Shown: positions 1 to 8,416, counted from the first letter of the stretch. The stretch: DNA of 64,000 nucleotides from Sphingobacterium endophyticum (GCF_009733535.1 NZ_SMMI01000010.1:62001-126000), one strand, 5' to 3'. The notes: generated by a model not told the origin, from the sequence alone. Numbers and translations: made by a program.

Positions 1-308
1 ACAACATTATCGTAACTTTGACTAACAATCAAGGTCAAACAATTTCATGGTCATCAGCTGGTAAAATGGGCTTTAAAGGTTCTAAAAAGAACACTCCATA
101 TGCTGCATCACAAGCTGCTAACGACTGTGGAAAAGTTGCACATGACCTAGGATTACGTAAAGTTGAAGTTTTCGTTAAAGGTCCGGGTGCTGGACGTGAG
201 TCGGCAATCCGTTCATTGCAGACAATTGGTATCGACGTAACTACAATCAAGGATATTACTCCACTTCCTCACAACGGTTGTCGTCCTCCAAAACGCAGAA
301 GAGTTTAA
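1..308 (+). CDS. rpsK: 30S ribosomal protein S11 (5' end outside window)
   Basis: Small-subunit protein S11, a 16S rRNA binder of the 30S platform. The reading frame is already open at base 3 (codons reading N-I-I-V-T-L-T-N-N), so the TTG at 18 is an internal leucine and the true start lies upstream of the window. The 3' part is typical of S11: the [11 protein letters not shown] stretch, the [11 protein letters not shown] loop and the basic C-terminus ending [13 protein letters not shown]. It is followed by rpsD, rpoA and rplQ in the order usual for the bacterial alpha operon. Identification is certain; only the N-terminus is missing. Confidence 0.97.
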   Translation, partial: NIIVTLTNNQGQTISWSSAGKMGFKGSKKNTPYAASQAANDCGKVAHDLGLRKVEVFVKGPGAGRESAIRSLQTIGIDVTTIKDITPLPHNGCRPPKRRRV

Positions 309-373
309 TAACAATTTGTTTAAGATAAGATTCATCAGTTATAGGCTGATAGATACTTCAAACAGAATAAGAA

Positions 374-982
374 ATGGCAAGATATACAGGACCTAAGTCC
401 AAAATAGCTCGTAAATTTAGAGAGCCAATTTTCGGCCCAGATAAGGCATTAGAAAAAAAGAATTATCCTCCTGGTCAACATGGACCATCAAAAAGAAGAG
501 GAAAACAATCTGAATACGCAATTCAGTTGTTAGAAAAGCAAAAAGCAAAATACACTTATGGTGTATTAGAGCGTCAATTCGCTAACTTATTTGCTAAGGC
601 AGCAGCAAAACAAGGTGTTACTGGTGAAAACTTCTTGAAATTATTAGAAGCTCGTTTAGATAATATCGTATACCGTTTAGGAATAGCTCCTACACGTTCA
701 TCTGCTCGTCAATTAGTTTCGCATAAGCACATTACTGTTAACGGTCAAGTTGTTAACATTCCATCATACAGTATCCGTCCAGGAGATGTTATTGCAGTAC
801 GTGAGCGTTCTCAATCATTAGAAGCGATCGCTACTTCAGTAGCTGGAAGAAAAATCAATAAATTCAGCTGGTTGGATTGGGATGCAGATAAATTACAAGG
901 AACGTTTGTTAACTTCCCTGAGAGATCTGATATTCCAGAAAACATTAAAGAGAACTTAATTGTAGAGTTGTACTCTAAATAA
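374..982 (+). CDS. rpsD: 30S ribosomal protein S4
   Basis: S4 is a primary 16S rRNA binding protein that nucleates 30S assembly; in E. coli it also represses its own operon by binding mRNA. The 202-residue protein starts [15 protein letters not shown]. It has the N-terminal S4 domain and, at about residues 93-155, the S4 RNA-binding fold ([20 protein letters not shown] and [16 protein letters not shown]). The length is normal. It lies 65 bases after rpsK and is followed by a strong hairpin before rpoA. The ATG at 374 is the only sensible start. Confidence 0.98.
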   Translation: MARYTGPKSKIARKFREPIFGPDKALEKKNYPPGQHGPSKRRGKQSEYAIQLLEKQKAKYTYGVLERQFANLFAKAAAKQGVTGENFLKLLEARLDNIVYRLGIAPTRSSARQLVSHKHITVNGQVVNIPSYSIRPGDVIAVRERSQSLEAIATSVAGRKINKFSWLDWDADKLQGTFVNFPERSDIPENIKENLIVELYSK

Positions 983-990
983 TAATTAAT

Positions 991-1026
991 AACAACATGC
1001 ATTGCATAGATGCGTGTTGTTGTTTT
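991..1026 (+). terminator. Hairpin between rpsD and rpoA (partial terminator or regulatory stem)
   Basis: Bases 991-1002 pair with 1010-1021 over 12 bp with one G-T wobble and a 7-base loop. The stem is followed by GTTTTC, a short T-run. It starts 8 bases after the rpsD stop and ends 37 bases before the rpoA ATG. It could attenuate or process the transcript between the S4 and RNA polymerase alpha genes. Function is inferred from structure only. Confidence 0.5.
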
Positions 1027-1058
1027 CATAAATAGTAAATAAACTTAAAAGAACATAA

Positions 1059-2051
1059 ATGGCAATTTTAGCATTTCAAAGACCGGATAAAGTTATCATG
1101 CAAAAATCGACTGATTTTGATGGTACCTTTGAATTTCGTCCACTAGAGCCAGGTTTTGGAGTTACTATTGGTAATGCTTTGCGCCGTATTTTATTGTCCT
1201 CTTTAGAAGGATATGCAATTACGTCGATAAGATTTTCAGGAGTGTCGCACGAATTCTCTACGATTAAAGGAGTAGTAGAAGACGTTACTGAGATCATCTT
1301 AAACTTGAAACAAGTACGTTTTAAGAAATCAGGTGAGCAAGGCGATAGCGAGAAGATCTTTGTGGTTATCAATGGTCAAGATCAATTTACAGCTGGTGAT
1401 ATTACGAAGTTTTCCAATAATTTTACTGTATTGAATCCTGATTTGGTCATCTGTAATATGGATAGTTCAGTAACTGTTGAAGTTGAATTATCTGTTGCAA
1501 AAGGCCGTGGATATGTGAATGCAGAGGAAAATAAAGTGGTAGACGGTCCTGTTGGAGTTATTGCGATTGATTCAATCTACACTCCAATTAAGAATGTAAA
1601 ATATACCATTGAAAACTATCGTGTAGAACAAAAGACTGACTATGAGAAATTATTGTTAGATATTTCTACTGATGGTTCTATTCATCCAGAAGATGCTTTG
1701 AAAGAAGCAGCTAAGATTTTGATCCAACACTTCATGTTATTCTCTGATGAGAACATGTTGTTAGAGTCTCAAACTAAAGAAGAAACTAAAGTGGTTGATG
1801 AAGAAATTTTACACATGCGTAAAATCTTAAAAACTGAATTAGTTGATTTAGATCTTTCAGTTCGTGCATTGAACTGTTTGAAAGCTGCAGATATTCGTAC
1901 CTTGGCTGAATTAGTAACATACGATGTAGCTGATATGTTGAAATTCCGCAACTTTGGTAAAAAATCATTGAGCGAAATTCAAGAGTTAGTGAAATCTAAA
2001 GGTTTATCGTTTGGTATGAACCTGTCTAAATACAAATTGGACGAAGAATAA
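1059..2051 (+). CDS. rpoA: DNA-directed RNA polymerase subunit alpha
   Basis: The alpha subunit dimerises to start RNA polymerase assembly and contacts promoters and activators through its C-terminal domain. The 330-residue protein has the assembly domain at about 1-235 ([17 protein letters not shown] is the hallmark) and the helix-hairpin-helix alpha-CTD at about 255-320 ([30 protein letters not shown]). The length is normal for the family. It sits between rpsD and rplQ as in most bacteria; the 76-base gap from rpsD contains a hairpin. Confidence 0.98.
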   Translation: MAILAFQRPDKVIMQKSTDFDGTFEFRPLEPGFGVTIGNALRRILLSSLEGYAITSIRFSGVSHEFSTIKGVVEDVTEIILNLKQVRFKKSGEQGDSEKIFVVINGQDQFTAGDITKFSNNFTVLNPDLVICNMDSSVTVEVELSVAKGRGYVNAEENKVVDGPVGVIAIDSIYTPIKNVKYTIENYRVEQKTDYEKLLLDISTDGSIHPEDALKEAAKILIQHFMLFSDENMLLESQTKEETKVVDEEILHMRKILKTELVDLDLSVRALNCLKAADIRTLAELVTYDVADMLKFRNFGKKSLSEIQELVKSKGLSFGMNLSKYKLDEE

Positions 2052-2148
2052 TAATAAATTAATATAAGCGACCTGCTGCGTAATTCCTCCGAAGTATATG
2101 GATTACCATTCGTAGAAAAAGAACGGTACGCACAAAATCAAATTAAAA

Positions 2149-2880
2149 ATGAGACACGGAAAAAAAGTAAATCACTTAGGCCGCACTGACAGTCACCGTA
2201 AGGCTATGTTAGCTAATATGGCGACTTCATTGATCAAACACAAGCGTATTACTACTACATTAGCAAAAGCTAAAGCATTACGTATTTATGTTGAGCCTTT
2301 GATTACAAAATCTAAAAACGACACGACTCACTCTCGTCGTACGGTATTCGCTTACTTGAAAGACAAAGATGCTGTTTCTATCTTGTTCCGCGAGATTTCA
2401 GAAAAAGTAGCATCTCGTCCAGGAGGTTACACTCGTATCATTAAATTAGAGAACCGTTTGGGTGACAACGCAGAAATGGCATTTATCGAGTTAGTTGATT
2501 ACAACGAAATCTACGGTAAAACTGCTCAAGCTGAGAAGAAAACTACTCGACGTCGTGGTTCTGCTAAAAAGAAAGCTACTTCAACTACTGAATCAAAAGA
2601 GGCCAAAGCTACTAAAGCTGGTGATGATTTAACAATTGTTGAAGGTATCGGACCTAAGATTGCAGAAGTATTAGCAACTGCTGGTATTGCAACTTACGCT
2701 GATTTAGCTAAAACTGATGCTGAGAAAGTTAAAGAAATCTTAACTGAAGCTGGTTCTAACTATAACACTGCAGATCCAACTACTTGGGCTGAACAAGCGC
2801 AATTAGCTGCTGATGGTAAATTTGAAGAACTAGAAAAACTTAAAGCCGAATTAGACGGTGGTAAAAAAGTTGATGAATAA
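2149..2880 (+). CDS. rplQ: 50S ribosomal protein L17 with C-terminal helix-hairpin-helix-like extension
   Basis: L17 binds 23S rRNA near the exit tunnel. Residues 1 to about 123 are an ordinary L17 ([20 protein letters not shown], then the [16 protein letters not shown] end). The protein is 243 residues, roughly double the usual 115-130. A basic, low-complexity linker (about 124-158, with [13 protein letters not shown]) leads to a domain at about 159-243. That domain begins [17 protein letters not shown], a helix-hairpin-helix-like pattern, and ends in a charged helix. Related extensions are, as I recall, found on ribosomal proteins of other Bacteroidota; their role is not clear to me. It is the last gene of the operon and is followed by a terminator. 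Confidence 0.96.
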   Translation: MRHGKKVNHLGRTDSHRKAMLANMATSLIKHKRITTTLAKAKALRIYVEPLITKSKNDTTHSRRTVFAYLKDKDAVSILFREISEKVASRPGGYTRIIKLENRLGDNAEMAFIELVDYNEIYGKTAQAEKKTTRRRGSAKKKATSTTESKEAKATKAGDDLTIVEGIGPKIAEVLATAGIATYADLAKTDAEKVKEILTEAGSNYNTADPTTWAEQAQLAADGKFEELEKLKAELDGGKKVDE

Positions 2881-2900
2881 TCTTTAAACGAATCATAGAA

Positions 2901-2929
2901 AAGTCCTCTTATACAAGAGGACTTTTTTA
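2901..2929 (+). terminator. Intrinsic terminator of the alpha operon
   Basis: A perfect 10-bp stem, AAGTCCTCTT (2901-2910) with AAGAGGACTT (2915-2924), has a 4-base loop and runs into a T-tract. It lies 20 bases after the rplQ stop. Confidence 0.9.
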
Positions 2930-2971
2930 TTTTATACCGTTTTAAAGTGAGTTCTGCTATTTAATTATTTG

Positions 2972-2979
2972 TACATTTG
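2972..2979 (+). promoter_or_regulatory. Putative -7 promoter element of the argD operon
   Basis: TACATTTG matches the Bacteroidota -7 consensus TAnnTTTG. A start site a few bases downstream would give a leader of about 30 bases before the argD ATG at 3014. I see no clear -33 TTTG at the expected distance, so the call rests on the -7 match and its place after the rplQ terminator. Confidence 0.45.
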
Positions 2980-3013
2980 ACTAAACTAAACTTTAGCATA
3001 TTTTTATCGTTTC

Positions 3014-4147
3014 ATGGAACTATTTAATGTATATCCTGTTACTCCCATCAATATCGTAAAAGCTCAAGGCTCTACGGTTTGGGATGAACAAGGAAATGAG
3101 TATTTGGATTTGTATGGTGGACATGCCGTTATTTCAATCGGGCACACCCATCCTCATTATGTAAAGAGTGTTTCTGATCAATTGAATAAAATTGGTTTTT
3201 ATTCTAATTCAATTTTGATTCCAATTCAACAACACTTAGCCTCTCAATTGGGTGAAGTGTCAGGAAAATTAGATTATACATTATTCTTATGCAATTCTGG
3301 TGCTGAAGCAAATGAGAATGCTTTAAAGCTAGCTTCATTTCATACTGGTCGTAAGAAAATAATTGCTTTTAGTAAATCATTCCACGGTCGGACCTCATTA
3401 GCTGTAGCTGCAACTGATAACCCTTCAATTATTGCTCCAGTCAATGAAACTGATAATGTTGTTTTTCTTCCATTCAATGATGAAGATTCGCTACAAAAGG
3501 CTTTTTCGGAATATGGCGAAGAAATAGCTGCCGTCATTATTGAAGGTATTCAAGGTGTTGGAGGTATTCGTGAGGCATCAATCCCATTTCTAAAATTAAT
3601 ACGTAACCTGTGTGATCAGTTTGGTGCAATTTTCATAGCCGATTCTGTACAATGCGGTTATGGACGTACTGGCGATTTTTATTCTCATGATTTTGCCGGC
3701 GTTAATGCTGATATTTATTCTATGGCAAAAGGTATGGGTAATGGATTCCCTATAGGAGGTATTTCAATCTCACCTAAATTTAAACCATCATTTGGTTTGT
3801 TAGGTACTACTTTTGGGGGAAATCATTTAGCTTGTGCAGCTGCTGTTTCTGTCTTGGATATTATAAAAAAAGACAATTTGATGGATAATGCCTCTAAAGT
3901 TGGTGATTACCTAATTTCTGAATTGAAGAAATTCGATAAAGTCATGGAAGTTAGAGGAAGAGGTTTAATGATAGGTATTGAGTTGCCTGCCGAATTGGCC
4001 AACGTTAAAAAGGATTTACTATTAAAAAACAGAATCTTTACCGGTGAGGCAAAACCTAATGTTATACGCTTATTGCCTGCATTAAATATAACCAAAGAGA
4101 TCGCTGATCAATTTTTAACAGCTTTCGATGAAAGATTGAAAGCTTAA
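3014..4147 (+). CDS. argD: Acetyl/succinylornithine aminotransferase (class III PLP enzyme)
   Basis: Converts N-acylglutamate semialdehyde plus glutamate to N-acylornithine and 2-oxoglutarate. The 377-residue protein is a complete class III aminotransferase: the NSGAEANENALKLA phosphate-binding loop, the SFHGRT motif and the PLP lysine K239 in SMAKGMGNGFPIGG. Next to argF', argB and argE its role in arginine synthesis is clear. The acyl group is probably succinyl, inferred from the ArgF' type. One oddity is that the usual DE-V-Q motif reads D210-S-V-Q-C-G, with serine for glutamate after the PLP aspartate. It is the first gene of arginine locus 1, 18 bases before argF'. Confidence 0.93.
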   Translation: MELFNVYPVTPINIVKAQGSTVWDEQGNEYLDLYGGHAVISIGHTHPHYVKSVSDQLNKIGFYSNSILIPIQQHLASQLGEVSGKLDYTLFLCNSGAEANENALKLASFHTGRKKIIAFSKSFHGRTSLAVAATDNPSIIAPVNETDNVVFLPFNDEDSLQKAFSEYGEEIAAVIIEGIQGVGGIREASIPFLKLIRNLCDQFGAIFIADSVQCGYGRTGDFYSHDFAGVNADIYSMAKGMGNGFPIGGISISPKFKPSFGLLGTTFGGNHLACAAAVSVLDIIKKDNLMDNASKVGDYLISELKKFDKVMEVRGRGLMIGIELPAELANVKKDLLLKNRIFTGEAKPNVIRLLPALNITKEIADQFLTAFDERLKA

Positions 4148-4164
4148 AAGATAATATAGATTAA

Positions 4165-5130
4165 ATGAAAAAATTTTTCTCCGTTGCTGATGTGGATAAT
4201 CTAAAAAGTATTGTTGACGAAGCATTAGACATAAAATCAAAACCTTATGCAAATGAGGCTTTAGGAAAACACAAGATGCTTGGATTAGTTTTTCTTAATC
4301 CAAGTTTAAGAACTCGTTTAAGTACGCAGAAGGCTGGAATGAACCTAGGAATGAATGTGATGGTCATGAATATGGATAAAGATGGCTGGGCATTGGAAAC
4401 TCGAGACGGGGTAATCATGAATGGAACTACCGTTGAGCATATTCGAGAAGCTGCAGCAGTGATGGGAGAGTACTGTGATATTTTAGGATTGCGTTCATTT
4501 CCAACACTTAAGGATAAGGTTGCTGATTATTCCGAGGATTTGTTTAATAAGTTTATTAACTATTGTGGAGTACCTGTCGTTTCATTGGAAAGTGCAACTC
4601 GACATCCACTTCAAAGTTTAACAGACTTAATTACTATTACAGAATATAAAAAGAAAGATAAGCCAAAGGTTGTCTTAGCTTGGGCTCCTCACGTTAAGGC
4701 TTTACCTCAGGCAGTGCCTAATTCGTTCTCAGAATGGATGTGTCGTGCTCAAGAAGAGGGATTAGTTGATTTTACGATAGCTCAGCCTGCTGGATACGAA
4801 TTGTCGGAAGATTTTACACAAGGTGCAAATATTACAACGGATCTTGATGCAGCATTACAGGATGCTGATTTTGTATATGTTAAGAACTGGTCTTCATTTA
4901 AAGAATATGGAGAGGTATATCCTGTGAATGAAAATTGGTTATTAGACAATGAGAAGTTAAAATTGACTAATGATGCAAAAGTAATGCACTGCCTTCCTGT
5001 CCGTCGTGACTTAGAACTTTCCTCTGAGATATTGGATGGTCCAAATTCATTAGTTATAAAAGAGGCAAGTAATAGAGTTTGGGCAGCGCAAGTGGTGTTG
5101 AAAAGAATGTTGGAGGATCTGAAGTCTTAA
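4165..5130 (+). CDS. argF': N-succinylornithine carbamoyltransferase (ArgF' type)
   Basis: Carbamoylates N-acylornithine with carbamoyl phosphate to N-acylcitrulline. It is a 321-residue transcarbamylase with the carbamoyl-phosphate motif SLRTRLSTQKA (about 47-57), the EAATRHPLQS-type motif (ESATRHPLQS) and HCLPVRRD. Start MKKFFSVADV, length and motifs fit the Bacteroides fragilis SOTCase as I remember it, not ordinary OTCase. The specificity residue (Pro90 in the B. fragilis enzyme, Glu92 in acetylornithine transcarbamylases) aligns with Val90 here (NGTTV90EH). From memory, mutating that Glu to small or hydrophobic residues including Val shifts the acetyl enzyme to succinylornithine, so succinyl specificity is the better guess. 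argB follows after 8 bases. Confidence 0.92.
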   Translation: MKKFFSVADVDNLKSIVDEALDIKSKPYANEALGKHKMLGLVFLNPSLRTRLSTQKAGMNLGMNVMVMNMDKDGWALETRDGVIMNGTTVEHIREAAAVMGEYCDILGLRSFPTLKDKVADYSEDLFNKFINYCGVPVVSLESATRHPLQSLTDLITITEYKKKDKPKVVLAWAPHVKALPQAVPNSFSEWMCRAQEEGLVDFTIAQPAGYELSEDFTQGANITTDLDAALQDADFVYVKNWSSFKEYGEVYPVNENWLLDNEKLKLTNDAKVMHCLPVRRDLELSSEILDGPNSLVIKEASNRVWAAQVVLKRMLEDLKS

Positions 5131-5138
5131 AAAATAGC

Positions 5139-5927
5139 ATGTCGGTATTAAATATTATTAAAATAGGAGGGAATGTTATTGATAATCCTGATCAATTAGA
5201 AGCATTCTTAGAAAAATTCTCTTCATTACCAGGAAGGAAAATACTGGTTCATGGCGGTGGAAAAATTGCAACACGTATTGCAACAGATATGGGCATTGAA
5301 GCCAAGATGGTGGAAGGCCGCCGTATTACTGACAGAGCAATGTTGGATGTAGTGACTATGGTATATGCTGGATTGACTAATAAAAATATTGTTGCCGCAC
5401 TACAAAAATATGATTGTAATGCCATCGGTTTATGTGGTGCTGATGCTAATGTTATCAAAGCCGTTAAAAGACCGGTAAAGGAAATTGATTATGGTTTTGT
5501 TGGTGATATCCTTGCTGATTCAATAGACTCTTTAGCTATTAAAAAATTACTTGAAGCTGAGTTTACACCTGTTTTTTCAGCTATAACTCATAATGGAAAT
5601 GGACAACTATTAAATACCAATGCAGATACCATCGCATCTTCATTGGCAGTTGCTCTTTCCAAATTATATGAAGTATCATTAATATATTGCTTTGATAAAA
5701 ACGGAGTGTTGTTGGATGTTAACAATGATAATTCCGTTATTGAAACGATCAAATCTTCTGAATTTGAAAGATTGAAGGAAAGTAAAACCATTCATGATGG
5801 GATGATTCCTAAATTATTTAATGCGTTTGATGCCATTTCAAAAGGTGTAAGCAATGTTTACATTGGCCACGCAAATAATTTACATCTTTTTCAGCAGAGG
5901 AAGTTTGGTACTTGTTTGATTGCCTAA
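5139..5927 (+). CDS. argB: N-acylglutamate kinase
   Basis: Phosphorylates N-acetyl- or N-succinylglutamate, the second arginine step. The 262-residue amino acid kinase begins MSVLNIIKIGGNVID. It has the K-I-G-G-N nucleotide loop, the HGGGK substrate loop, the EGRRITDRAMLDVVTMVYAG segment and ANTDTIA-like NTNADTIAS near residue 160. The frame is open upstream, but the first ATG, at 5139, gives the conserved N-terminus and lies 8 bases after argF'. It is tightly packed with argF' and proC, so it is presumably co-transcribed. Confidence 0.94.
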   Translation: MSVLNIIKIGGNVIDNPDQLEAFLEKFSSLPGRKILVHGGGKIATRIATDMGIEAKMVEGRRITDRAMLDVVTMVYAGLTNKNIVAALQKYDCNAIGLCGADANVIKAVKRPVKEIDYGFVGDILADSIDSLAIKKLLEAEFTPVFSAITHNGNGQLLNTNADTIASSLAVALSKLYEVSLIYCFDKNGVLLDVNNDNSVIETIKSSEFERLKESKTIHDGMIPKLFNAFDAISKGVSNVYIGHANNLHLFQQRKFGTCLIA

Positions 5928-5938
5928 ACTTAAATAAA

Positions 5939-6739
5939 ATGAATAAGATAACAATTATTGGGGGAGGAAATATTGGGTTGTCATTGGCTAACGGCTTAGT
6001 GAAATCTAACTATTGTTCATCTGCAGAAATAACAATTACGCGCAGGAACTTATCCTCTTTGACACTGGAAAAGGAAAAGGGATATGTGGTCAGTGATTCA
6101 AATTCAGAAGCTGTAATTGGCGCTGAATTTATAGTTCTAGCCATTTTGCCTCAACAAATCAAGAAGGTAATGGATGAATTAACTCCAGTGCTGACTCCAA
6201 GTCAAACTATTATTTCTGTTGTGTCTGGTGTTTCATGCCAAGATATAAAAGATGTATTAGGCCAAGATAAAATTGTTGTCAGAGCTATGCCTAATACAGC
6301 CATAGCAATTGGACAATCCATGACTTGTATTGCTACTGATAATGCTCCAGAAGAGAAAGTTGAGGAAGTATCAGTAATCTTTGAATCTGTAGGTTCGGTT
6401 GTGGTAATCAATGAGGATTTGATGACCTCGGCGACCGCTTTGTGTGCATGTGGAATTGCTTTCTTTTTAAGAAGTATTCGTGCAGCCTCTCAGGGTGGAG
6501 TGGAAATAGGGTTTCATGCACATGATGCTTTAAAAATGGCGATTCAGACGGCAAAAGGAGCTGCAGATTTATTGCTGCAAATGCAAAGTCATCCTGAAAG
6601 TGAAATAGACAAGGTTACTTCCCCTAAAGGTTGTACAATTGCTGGATTGAATGAAATGGAACACAATGGTTTCAGCTCTGCATTCATCAAGGGAATTAAA
6701 CTATCAGCAAAAAAAGCAGGAGGTTTATATAATGACTAA
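5939..6739 (+). CDS. proC: Pyrroline-5-carboxylate reductase
   Basis: Reduces 1-pyrroline-5-carboxylate to proline with NAD(P)H. The 266-residue protein has an N-terminal Rossmann fold with ITIIGGGNIGLSLANG, the VRAMPNTA motif and the C-terminal dimerisation part (TSPKGCTIAGLNEMEHNGF), all typical of ProC. The ATG at 5939 is chosen because it puts the Rossmann strand right at the N-terminus; an open frame upstream has no ATG. It lies inside the arginine operon between argB and argE and overlaps argE by 8 bases, suggesting coupled translation. A different imine substrate in this context cannot be ruled out. Confidence 0.92.
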   Translation: MNKITIIGGGNIGLSLANGLVKSNYCSSAEITITRRNLSSLTLEKEKGYVVSDSNSEAVIGAEFIVLAILPQQIKKVMDELTPVLTPSQTIISVVSGVSCQDIKDVLGQDKIVVRAMPNTAIAIGQSMTCIATDNAPEEKVEEVSVIFESVGSVVVINEDLMTSATALCACGIAFFLRSIRAASQGGVEIGFHAHDALKMAIQTAKGAADLLLQMQSHPESEIDKVTSPKGCTIAGLNEMEHNGFSSAFIKGIKLSAKKAGGLYND

Positions 6740-7796
6740 AATTGAGCTATTAATTGAGGAAAGTATTTCCTTGTTGAAGGATTTGATTCGTACTCCATCT
6801 TTTAGTCGAGAGGAAGATCAAACAGCTCAAATAATAAAAGAGTTTTTTTTAAAGCATGATATTAATATCGAAAGAATAGGAAATAATATCATTGCTTACA
6901 ATAAATATCCGGATGAAAAAAAACCTTTTATCCTATTAAATTCTCACCACGACACTGTCAAGCCAAATCCGGGTTATACAAAAGATCCATTTTTGCCCAT
7001 TGAAGAAAATGGAAAATTATTTGGATTAGGGAGTAATGATGCTGGAGGATGTTTGGTTTCTTTGATTGCAGCATTTCGATACTTTTATAATCATGAAGAT
7101 CTTCCTTTTAATCTTTGCTTAGTTGCTTCCTCGGAAGAAGAAATTTCAGGGAGAGGGGGCTTGGAAGAAGCATATAAGCATATCAAACCATGTGATTTTG
7201 CAATTATTGGTGAACCTACCTTGTTAAATTTAGCAGTTGCTGAAAAAGGATTGATGGTACTAGACTGTGAATCACTTGGAATATCAGGACATGCTGCTCG
7301 TGAAGAGGGAGAAAACGCAATTTATAATGCTATTCAGGATATTAATTGGTTCAGAACCTACGAATTTCCCAAAAAATCTGAATTTTTAGGCCCTGTAAAG
7401 ATGAGTGTGACAATAATTGAAGCAGGATCTCAGCATAATGTGGTGCCAGCCAGCTGCAAATTTGTTGTTGACGTCAGGACAACCGATGTTTATAGTAATT
7501 TAGAGGTTTTAGAAATTATTAGGGGACATGTGAAATCTACTGTTGAACCTCGTTCAACTCGATTGAACCCCTCGTCAATATCTATTGAACATCCAATTGT
7601 AAAATCTGGAATAGCATTAGGAAAACAACTATATGGGAGCCCTACGATGAGTGATCAGGCGATATTAAGTATTCCATCGATAAAAACAGGTCCGGGTGAC
7701 TCAGCAAGATCCCATTCTGCTGACGAATTTATCTATGTGAAAGAAATTCGTGATGGAATTCGATATTATATCGATCTTTTAGAAGGGATAATGTAG
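6732..7796 (+). CDS. argE: N-acylcitrulline/N-acylornithine deacylase (M20 peptidase family)
   Basis: A zinc-dependent M20 amidohydrolase, 354 residues. In pathways using ArgF' it removes the acetyl or succinyl group from N-acylcitrulline to give citrulline. Metal-site motifs are NSHHDTVKPNP, GLGSNDAGG, the SSEEEISGRGG catalytic glutamate and IGEPT, with the late ligand histidine in ARSHSADEF. The ATG at 6732 overlaps the proC stop by 8 bases and gives the normal family length; longer versions of the frame run through proC. It is the last gene of locus 1 and is followed by a shared terminator. Confidence 0.92.
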   Translation: MTKIELLIEESISLLKDLIRTPSFSREEDQTAQIIKEFFLKHDINIERIGNNIIAYNKYPDEKKPFILLNSHHDTVKPNPGYTKDPFLPIEENGKLFGLGSNDAGGCLVSLIAAFRYFYNHEDLPFNLCLVASSEEEISGRGGLEEAYKHIKPCDFAIIGEPTLLNLAVAEKGLMVLDCESLGISGHAAREEGENAIYNAIQDINWFRTYEFPKKSEFLGPVKMSVTIIEAGSQHNVVPASCKFVVDVRTTDVYSNLEVLEIIRGHVKSTVEPRSTRLNPSSISIEHPIVKSGIALGKQLYGSPTMSDQAILSIPSIKTGPGDSARSHSADEFIYVKEIRDGIRYYIDLLEGIM

Positions 7797-7814
7797 AAAT
7801 TAATGAAAATATTA

Positions 7815-7846
7815 TAAAAAAAGCGGGCATTGCCCGCTTTTTTTAT
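7815..7846. terminator. Bidirectional terminator between argE and the Lrp-type gene
   Basis: A GC-rich perfect stem, AAGCGGGCA (7821-7829) with TGCCCGCTT (7831-7839), is flanked by an A-run on the left and a T-run on the right. It can therefore end transcription from both convergent genes; it overlaps the 3' end of the minus-strand gene. Confidence 0.9.
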
Positions 7847-8313
7847 AGAGTGATTTGTCTTTTGATGCTCTCTTCTAAAGAAATAATGGTTTCAGTACGT
7901 TGAATACCTTTCAAACCTTGTATATCTTCATTTAAAACTTTGCGTAAGTGCGCTGTGTCTTTACAGATGATCTTAGCGAACATACTATATTGCCCCGTAC
8001 AATAGTGAACCTCTACCACTTCTTTTACTTGTCTTAGCTGTTCAACAGCATCTGCATATTGAGATCCTTTCTCTAAATAGATTCCAAGGAACGCCGTAAT
8101 GTCAAATCCAACCTTTTGAGGGTTGATTATTAGGTTAGATCCTCGAATTATTCCCAATTCTTCCATTTTTTTCATGCGAACATGGATAGTTCCACCAGAA
8201 ACTATTAGTTTTTTAGCTATTTCTGTGTATGGAATTGAGGCATCTTCCATTAAAATGGATAAAATTTGAACATCAAGGTTGTCTAAATCGTAATTTGAAT
8301 AGTTTTTTTCCAT
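7843..8313 (-). CDS. Lrp/AsnC family transcriptional regulator
   Basis: A 156-residue regulator with an N-terminal winged helix-turn-helix at about residues 10-60 (LDVQILSILMEDASIPYTEI, then VSGGTIHVRMKKMEELGII) and a C-terminal RAM ligand-binding domain at about 75-150 (VHYCTGQYSMFAKIICKD). These proteins sense amino acids and often regulate their own gene. It is convergent with argE and shares its terminator. A perfect 11-bp inverted repeat lies 56-81 bases upstream of its start and could be its own operator. Whether it controls the arginine genes cannot be told from sequence. The ATG at 8313 is the natural start. Confidence 0.93.
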   Translation of the reverse strand: MEKNYSNYDLDNLDVQILSILMEDASIPYTEIAKKLIVSGGTIHVRMKKMEELGIIRGSNLIINPQKVGFDITAFLGIYLEKGSQYADAVEQLRQVKEVVEVHYCTGQYSMFAKIICKDTAHLRKVLNEDIQGLKGIQRTETIISLEESIKRQITL

Positions 8314-8368
8314 AAAAATGGTATTTATCTGTTAATTTATGTTGTGTTTTTTAAAAATATCCAAAAAA

Positions 8369-8394
8369 ATCAAATAAATTTCTATTTATTTGAT
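8369..8394. promoter_or_regulatory. Perfect 11-bp inverted repeat upstream of the Lrp-type gene (candidate operator)
   Basis: ATCAAATAAAT (8369-8379), spacer TTCT, then ATTTATTTGAT (8384-8394) form an exact palindrome in the 378-base region upstream of the Lrp-type gene. Its size and AT-rich composition suit a dimeric winged-helix regulator. Autoregulation is an inference. Confidence 0.5.
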
Positions 8395-8402
8395 ATAAAA
8401 TT

Positions 8403-8410
8403 TAAATTTG
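8403..8410 (+). promoter_or_regulatory. Putative -7 promoter element facing right
   Basis: TAAATTTG matches TAnnTTTG on the plus strand, 9 bases right of the palindrome. Transcription would begin near 8415-8417, exactly where a run of three hairpins begins. There is no -33 TTTG at normal spacing, so support is limited. Confidence 0.35.
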
Positions 8411-8416
8411 TATCAA

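Noticed and set aside
5079-5138. A longer argB beginning inside argF'.
   Set aside because: It has no ATG. The ATG at 5139 gives the conserved N-terminus and the normal family length.
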